Shown piece by piece: positions 5,663-10,978 of a stretch of 10,978 nt of DNA. A program made the position numbers and the translations under genes. Origin of the DNA: Deltaproteobacteria bacterium (lineage in GTDB: Bacteria > Desulfobacterota > DSM-4660 > Desulfatiglandales > Desulfatiglandaceae); the NCBI GenBank assembly GCA_019313765.1, contig JAFDAP010000023.1, forward strand, positions 1 to 10,978, written 5' to 3'. Every line of letters begins with the position of its first letter. The first letter of the stretch is position 1. The notes beneath the pieces were generated by a model, which was not told the origin of the DNA, made no database searches, and saw only the letters and a program-made list of their open reading frames with translations.

Positions 5663-8203
5663 ATGAAAACCTCCGCTAAAAAAACAGATATCCTCATTGC
5701 TGCGATCATTGCCCTTGCCTTTATTGCCCTTTCTTTTAAGGCGTTCCCGTTGTTTGAGGGCCTGGAGAGGATTATCTACAGTGTGGAGATGCGGTTGGCT
5801 CTTCCCGGGTCTGTGGGGGAAAACAGAATCGCCATCGTAAATATCGATGAAAAAAGCTTGAAACAGCTTGGTCCCTGGCCATGGCCGAGGAATTTGATTG
5901 CCGAGATGATTAAGATCTTAAAGGCCAACGGTGCAAAATTGATAGGGCTGGACCTGCTTTATAGTCAAAAGGAACAGAACCCCGGCCTGCATGAGATCAA
6001 AAAACTCCACGAAAGCATCTCCGAACACCAAAAAGCCGCGAATGATAACCTCTCCCATGACTGGATTCTCGGAAGACTGGAAAAGATTGAAAAGGAGATG
6101 GATAACGACAGGGAGCTTTCCCAGGCAGTCAGGGCATCGGGAAATATTATTCTCCCGGTTGTGGGGAAATTCGGCAAGTTCGATACCGAACTCGTTATAC
6201 CCATTGACTCTTTTCTCAAGAGCAATTCCCTGAAATCCACCCCCCTAAGCAAAGATATTAAGGATCATATCTCAGTGATCCAGCTCAGGACTCCATATAG
6301 GGAGCTGTCGGAAAATGCCCGCGGTCTGGGCCACGTCAACCTTTCTCCCGTTAAGAGCATGGAGGGGCAGTCCCATCTACCTTTTATCAACTATCGTGGG
6401 AATGTCATACCTTCCATGCCCCTGCGTCTGGCCTTTGACTATTTGAACAAATACCCGGAACATGTGGTTATCCTGAATGAAGGGGTAAAGCTGAACCAAC
6501 AGTTCATCCCCACAACAAACGGGGAGATCTTTATCAAGTTTAAAGGAGGGAGGAGATCTTTTCCTTACTATTCCTTTGTTGATATATTAAAAGTAAAAAA
6601 GGTCCCAGCCGTGTTTGACAACAAGATCGTGCTGATAGGATATACTGCCGCAGAGGGTGGTGTATCTATCAATACACCGGTAGACCCCAATATGCCCCGG
6701 GTAGAGTTGATAGCCAATATCATAGAATGTTTCATGGGCGGACGATATCTCAAGCGGCCCAATACCATTTTCTATGTGGAAGCAATTTTGATGCTTGTGC
6801 TGGGATTTGTTTCCTCATTTTTCTTTCCCCGGTTAAATTACTTTCCCCGAACCTTGATGATAGGGGCAATGCTTTTTGGCATTTTCCTGACTAGCCTGGT
6901 TTTCTTTATGGCCTTTGATATTTGGTTCAAAACCATTTATGTCGCTTTTTCTTTAGTGATCCTTTATGTGGTATTTTCCGTAAAAGAGCTCGTGGTCAGC
7001 GAAAAATCCATGATTCTGTCTGCCAAGGAAAGCGTTGAAACAAACAGGATGTTAGGCCTGAGCCTACAGAGCCAGGGCCTTCTGGACCTGGCATTTGAAA
7101 AGTTCAGGAAATGCCCCTTGGATGACGCTTTGAAAGACGTCATCTATAATCTGGCCCTAGATTTTGAGCGCAAGCGCATGATGAATAAGGCCGTATCCGT
7201 ACATGAATACATCCTTCGTGAAGGGGGAACTTTTCGAGATTTACATGTACGCATTCCAAAACTTAAGAAATTCGCCGGAGAGATTCAACTTGGAAAACAT
7301 GGGGAGCAAAAGGCAGGACAAATTCTGATATCAGACGATCTTGAAATAAAACCAACGATCGGACGATACGAAATCTTAGGAGAGTTAGGCCAGGGCGCCA
7401 TGGGTGTCGTGTACAAGGCGCAAGACCCCAGGATCAATCGTCTGGTGGCCATAAAGACTATCCGTTTTACCGATGATTTTGAAGAAAAGCAGGCCAAAGA
7501 GGCAAAGGAGCGCTTTTTCAAGGAAGCCGAATTAGCCGGCAAATTATCCCACCCCTCTATTATTTCCATTCATGATTTGGGTGAGGACTATGAACTTACT
7601 TATATGGCCATGGAGCTTTTGGAAGGAAAGGACCTGGATTACTATTGCCGGAAAAAGAACCTGCTTCCTTTGAGGAAAATCTTAGACATCATTGCCGATG
7701 CGGCCGATGCCCTGGACTATGCGCATAGCCATGGTGTCATCCACAGGGATGTGAAACCCGGAAACATTATGCTCCTGAACAACGGAAAAATCAAAGTTAC
7801 CGATTTCGGTATTGCCAAGGCCGTCTCTTCTTCCCAGACCAAGAGCGGGATTATTTTAGGAACCCCGAATTACATGTCACCCGAACAGATAAACGGAATG
7901 CCGCTCGATGGTCGCTCCGATGTTTTCTCCTTAGGTGCGGTGTTTTTCCAGCTTCTGACCGGCATTCTCCCCTTTGGGGGCAAAACCATTACCGAGCTCT
8001 TTTATCAGATTACCCAGGTGAAACACCCTTCACCCCGGCAATTCAACCCCAAGGTAATTAAGCCCGTCGAACAACTCCTTGACAAGGCCCTGGCAAAGGA
8101 CCCGGACAAGAGGTTCCAACGGGCCAACGACTTTACCAGGTATCTTAGACTCTTAGGTCGAAAAATCGACAGCGTCAGGGCAAAACAGGCTAAAACAGCC
8201 TAA
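5663..8203 (+). CDS. CHASE2-domain transmembrane serine/threonine protein kinase
   Basis: An 846-aa membrane receptor kinase. A signal-anchor helix spans about 9-28. The periplasmic CHASE2 sensor runs to about 365; typical CHASE2 wording includes IAIVNIDEKSLKQLGPWPWPR, GLDLLY, INYRG and KIVLIGYTAA. Three helices follow (about 370-388, 397-417, 424-440). A helical linker (445-540), weakly TPR-like (QGLLDLAFEKF), leads to a complete Hanks-type kinase at 569-830. This has the glycine loop GQGAMG (576-581), Lys598 in VAIK, Glu621, HRDVKPGN (694-701) with catalytic Asp696, DFG (714-716) and GTPNYMSPEQ (733-742). All catalytic residues are present. The kinase is C-terminal, the order used by CHASE2 cyclases, and opposite to PknB-like proteins where the kinase leads. 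An in-frame TGA directly before the ATG fixes it as the first possible start; the Shine-Dalgarno is weak. The gene diverges from the assembly ATPase gene. Its targets are unknown. Confidence 0.95.
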   Translation: MKTSAKKTDILIAAIIALAFIALSFKAFPLFEGLERIIYSVEMRLALPGSVGENRIAIVNIDEKSLKQLGPWPWPRNLIAEMIKILKANGAKLIGLDLLYSQKEQNPGLHEIKKLHESISEHQKAANDNLSHDWILGRLEKIEKEMDNDRELSQAVRASGNIILPVVGKFGKFDTELVIPIDSFLKSNSLKSTPLSKDIKDHISVIQLRTPYRELSENARGLGHVNLSPVKSMEGQSHLPFINYRGNVIPSMPLRLAFDYLNKYPEHVVILNEGVKLNQQFIPTTNGEIFIKFKGGRRSFPYYSFVDILKVKKVPAVFDNKIVLIGYTAAEGGVSINTPVDPNMPRVELIANIIECFMGGRYLKRPNTIFYVEAILMLVLGFVSSFFFPRLNYFPRTLMIGAMLFGIFLTSLVFFMAFDIWFKTIYVAFSLVILYVVFSVKELVVSEKSMILSAKESVETNRMLGLSLQSQGLLDLAFEKFRKCPLDDALKDVIYNLALDFERKRMMNKAVSVHEYILREGGTFRDLHVRIPKLKKFAGEIQLGKHGEQKAGQILISDDLEIKPTIGRYEILGELGQGAMGVVYKAQDPRINRLVAIKTIRFTDDFEEKQAKEAKERFFKEAELAGKLSHPSIISIHDLGEDYELTYMAMELLEGKDLDYYCRKKNLLPLRKILDIIADAADALDYAHSHGVIHRDVKPGNIMLLNNGKIKVTDFGIAKAVSSSQTKSGIILGTPNYMSPEQINGMPLDGRSDVFSLGAVFFQLLTGILPFGGKTITELFYQITQVKHPSPRQFNPKVIKPVEQLLDKALAKDPDKRFQRANDFTRYLRLLGRKIDSVRAKQAKTA

Positions 8204-8237
8204 AAATGGGAGCGGCTTTCAGCCGTGAAATCTTTTT
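8202..8237. terminator. Probable bidirectional terminator between kinase and epimerase genes
   Basis: CGGCT-TTC-AGCCG (8213-8225) lies between the two convergent stops. On the plus strand a T-run (8233-8237) follows 7 nt later. On the minus strand the A-run at 8202-8206, which overlaps the kinase stop, supplies a T-tract. The core GAGCGGCTTTCAGCCG resembles dispersed REP-type hairpins, so a repeat may have been recruited as terminator. The stem is short and the T-runs are not adjacent. Confidence 0.45.
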
Positions 8238-8247
8238 GAAAATTACG

Positions 8248-9216
8248 CTACACCTTATAATACTCCCGATACCACGACAGAAACTTCCTTATGCCCTCCC
8301 TGAGGGACGTCTTGGGATCAAAACCCAAAAGCTCCCTTGATTTTTCAATATCCGCAGAGGTTTCGGCCACGTCTCCCGGCTGAAGGGGCATCATGTTTTT
8401 CTCGGCTGTCTGTCCCAGTTCCTCTTCCACAATGGCAATAAAATCCAAAAGGCCCACCGTATCGGAATTGCCAAGATTAAACACATCAAAAGGGACCGGC
8501 CTTTTCAGCGCGGCGATGGTGCCGTCTACGATATCGTCAATATAGGTAAAATCCCTTTTCATGCGCCCGTAGTTGTAAACGTTTATGGGCTCGTTCGCAA
8601 GAATAGCCTTTGTAAATAGAAAGAGCGCCATGTCAGGACGACCCCATGGCCCGTAGACCGTGAAATACCTGAGTCCCGTGCAGGGGATCTGATAAAGGTG
8701 ATTGTATGCGTGGGCCATTAACTCATTCGCCTTTTTGGTTGCGGCATAAAGCGAGACAGGGCTGTCAACCCGGTCTTCCACGCTGAAAGGGACCTTTTTA
8801 TTACTTCCATATACGGAAGAGGAGGAAGCATAGACAAAATTCCTGACACCGTATTCCCTGGCCACTTCAAGGAGATTCAAAAAGCCCTCCAAATTGCTCT
8901 TTTGATATGAAAATGGGTCCTTCAGGGAATACCTGACCCCGGCCTGGGCCGCGAGATTGCAGATGACATCCACCCGGTGCTCCCTGAATATGTCTCTAAG
9001 GGCCTGAAGATTTTGGATGTCCTCCTGGAAAAATGCAAAGTTATCATAAGATTTAAGGATCTCCAACCGGCCCCTTTTCAGGTTGACATCATAATAGGGG
9101 TTCAGGTTGTCAATACCGACAACGCTCTCCCCCATATCCAGCAATTTTCTTGACAGATGAAACCCGATAAAACCCGCGGACCCTGTAACCAGTATGGGTT
9201 GATTATTTTCAGTCAT
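8248..9216 (-). CDS. NAD-dependent epimerase, UDP-glucuronate 4-epimerase-like
   Basis: A 322-aa extended short-chain dehydrogenase/reductase acting in the cytoplasm on a nucleotide sugar. The NAD-binding Rossmann motif is TGSAGFIG (11-18). The active site shows SSSSVYG (131-137) and YAATK (157-161), giving the Ser/Tyr/Lys triad. Sequences typical of UDP-glucuronate 4-epimerases are present: DNLNPYYD (36-43), AAQAGVRYS (89-97), FTVYGPWGRPDMA (185-197) and GRMKRDFTYIDDIVDG (217-232). The expected reaction interconverts UDP-glucuronate and UDP-galacturonate for capsule, lipopolysaccharide or exopolysaccharide. The length is close to the family's usual 330-340. A clear Shine-Dalgarno, AAAGGGAG (9232-9225), lies 8 nt before the ATG. 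No glycosyltransferase or capsule gene is adjacent, so it stands alone here. Substrate is by family resemblance; other UDP-hexose 4-epimerases are the main alternative. Confidence 0.92.
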   Translation of the reverse strand: MTENNQPILVTGSAGFIGFHLSRKLLDMGESVVGIDNLNPYYDVNLKRGRLEILKSYDNFAFFQEDIQNLQALRDIFREHRVDVICNLAAQAGVRYSLKDPFSYQKSNLEGFLNLLEVAREYGVRNFVYASSSSVYGSNKKVPFSVEDRVDSPVSLYAATKKANELMAHAYNHLYQIPCTGLRYFTVYGPWGRPDMALFLFTKAILANEPINVYNYGRMKRDFTYIDDIVDGTIAALKRPVPFDVFNLGNSDTVGLLDFIAIVEEELGQTAEKNMMPLQPGDVAETSADIEKSRELLGFDPKTSLREGIRKFLSWYREYYKV

Positions 9217-9365
9217 AATGAAGTCTCCCTTTCAGATGCGGCGTTATTTTGTCTCTTGTTGAACATATTTTGGCATCCAGGATTCAATAGCAGAAAACCT
9301 TTGACAATGCCATAAATTTTTGCTTTCCAGCGGGGCAGATCCTCGGTATTTACAGCCGGTCGTAG

Positions 9366-9432
9366 TCCCGCCCTGCGGGATTCTCGGACAGCCTCCTAGG
9401 GCCTTCTTGTAGGGTCGGCCACCGTGCCGACC
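9366..9432. repeat. Two REP-like hairpins upstream of the epimerase gene
   Basis: TCCCGC-CCT-GCGGGA (9366-9380) has a 6-bp stem. GGGTCGGC-CACCGT-GCCGACCC (9415-9432; the stem starts at the GGG after GTA) has an 8-bp stem. The wording TAGGGTCGGCCACCGTGCC resembles a dispersed intergenic repeat seen in several bacterial phyla. Translated, it gives the well-known spurious peptide GRHGGRPYKK. Confidence 0.5.
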
Positions 9433-9462
9433 CATTAACTTCCGGCGGGCTTACATTGAAAG

Positions 9463-9490
9463 CCTGGTCCTTTGGGCCAGGACTTTTATT
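9463..9490 (+). terminator. Terminator-like hairpin with no upstream plus-strand gene
   Basis: CCTGGTCC-TTT-GGGCCAGG (9463-9481) forms an 8-bp stem with one G-T pair, followed by ACTTTTATTT on the plus strand. It has the form of a plus-strand terminator, but the nearest upstream genes are on the minus strand. It may stop antisense transcripts or be a relic. Confidence 0.35.
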
Positions 9491-9515
9491 TCGTATATGA
9501 GGCGAGGGCAGGCGC

Positions 9516-9570
9516 AAAAAAAAAGATTGTATCCGGAAAATCAAATTGTTGGTTTCCGAATACAATCTTT
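9516..9570 (-). terminator. Strong Rho-independent terminator of groEL
   Basis: The inverted repeat AAAGATTGTATCCGGAAA (9522-9539) and its complement (9553-9570) pair over 18 bp with one mismatch around a 13-nt loop. On the minus strand the stem runs straight into nine T residues (complement of the A-run 9516-9524). It lies 68 bp after the groEL stop and is the clearest terminator in the window. Confidence 0.85.
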
Positions 9571-9583
9571 ATAAAGGGTTTTT

Positions 9584-9606
9584 GTGACGGGGATAAATCC
9601 CGTCAC
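9584..9606. repeat. Hairpin in the groEL 3' untranslated region
   Basis: GTGACGGG-GATAAAT-CCCGTCAC is a perfect 8-bp stem with a 7-nt loop, 31 bp past the groEL stop and before the main terminator. No T-tract follows on the minus strand, so it more likely stabilises the 3' end than terminates. Confidence 0.6.
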
Positions 9607-9637
9607 GTTTACTGTATTTTAAGGGAGAACAACTATG

Positions 9638-10978
<1,341 letters not shown>

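Larger units (their letters stand above)
9217..9637. other. 421-bp hairpin-rich intergenic region between epimerase and groEL
   Basis: No credible gene. It carries five separate inverted repeats: TCCCGC-CCT-GCGGGA (9366-9380), GGGTCGGC/GCCGACCC (9415-9432), CCTGGTCC/GGGCCAGG (9463-9481), the long 18-bp stem at 9522-9570 and GTGACGGG/CCCGTCAC (9584-9606). The last two belong to the 3' end of the groEL transcript. The first three look like dispersed-repeat remnants. A clear epimerase promoter was not found. Confidence 0.55.

Noticed and set aside
5512..5709. 65-codon open frame on the minus strand overlapping the start of the kinase gene
   Set aside because: It has no Shine-Dalgarno, covers the candidate kinase promoter and the first codons of a certain gene, and shows no recognisable motif. 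Part of it looks protein-like, so it is noted, but chance is more likely.
9244..9435. 63-codon minus-strand open frame with the peptide GRHGGRPYKK
   Set aside because: This peptide is a translated hairpin repeat (GGGTCGGC...GCCGACCC) and not a protein-coding signal.

Overview
The window looks like chromosomal DNA of a Gram-negative, Desulfobacterota/Deltaproteobacteria-like bacterium of moderate GC. This is an inference from the mix of a GspE/PilB-family ATPase with an MshEN-type N-terminus, a CHASE2 serine/threonine kinase, a class III nucleotide cyclase, and REP/MITE-like hairpin elements. I could not run a search to confirm it. No tRNA, rRNA, CRISPR array, transposase or phage gene was seen.

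Layout, left to right. (1) The 3' end of a class III adenylate/guanylate cyclase (+) enters from the left edge. Its stop codon overlaps by 4 bp the stop of a convergent gene. (2) That gene encodes a six-helix membrane protein with two PAS domains but no recognisable output domain (-). (3) A type IV pilin-like protein and a zinc-finger/membrane/pilin-like fusion protein (-) form a translationally coupled pair, linked by an ATGA overlap and preceded by a candidate promoter. (4) A 380-bp gap holds a candidate non-autonomous mobile element (about 189 bp, imperfect terminal inverted repeats, 7-bp direct repeats) and two tandem hairpins. (5) A PilB/GspE-family assembly ATPase (-) carries an MshEN-like N-terminus and an extra C-terminal double zinc ribbon. 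(6) A 319-bp divergent intergenic region separates it from an 846-aa CHASE2-three-helix-Ser/Thr kinase (+). (7) A UDP-glucuronate 4-epimerase-like SDR enzyme (-) converges on the kinase across a probable bidirectional terminator. (8) A 421-bp gap is full of hairpins and ends in a strong terminator. (9) groEL (-) runs off the right edge.

How the genes may work together. The ATPase, pilin and zinc-finger/pilin-like protein plausibly belong to one type IV filament or secretion-type machine. Several signalling inputs sit beside it: a predicted c-di-GMP-binding domain in the ATPase, a nucleotide cyclase, a PAS membrane sensor and a periplasm-sensing kinase. Two neighbouring machinery proteins independently carry cytoplasmic zinc-binding modules. 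This is the most unusual feature of the locus. The epimerase (surface polysaccharide precursor) and groEL look like ordinary, separately transcribed neighbours.
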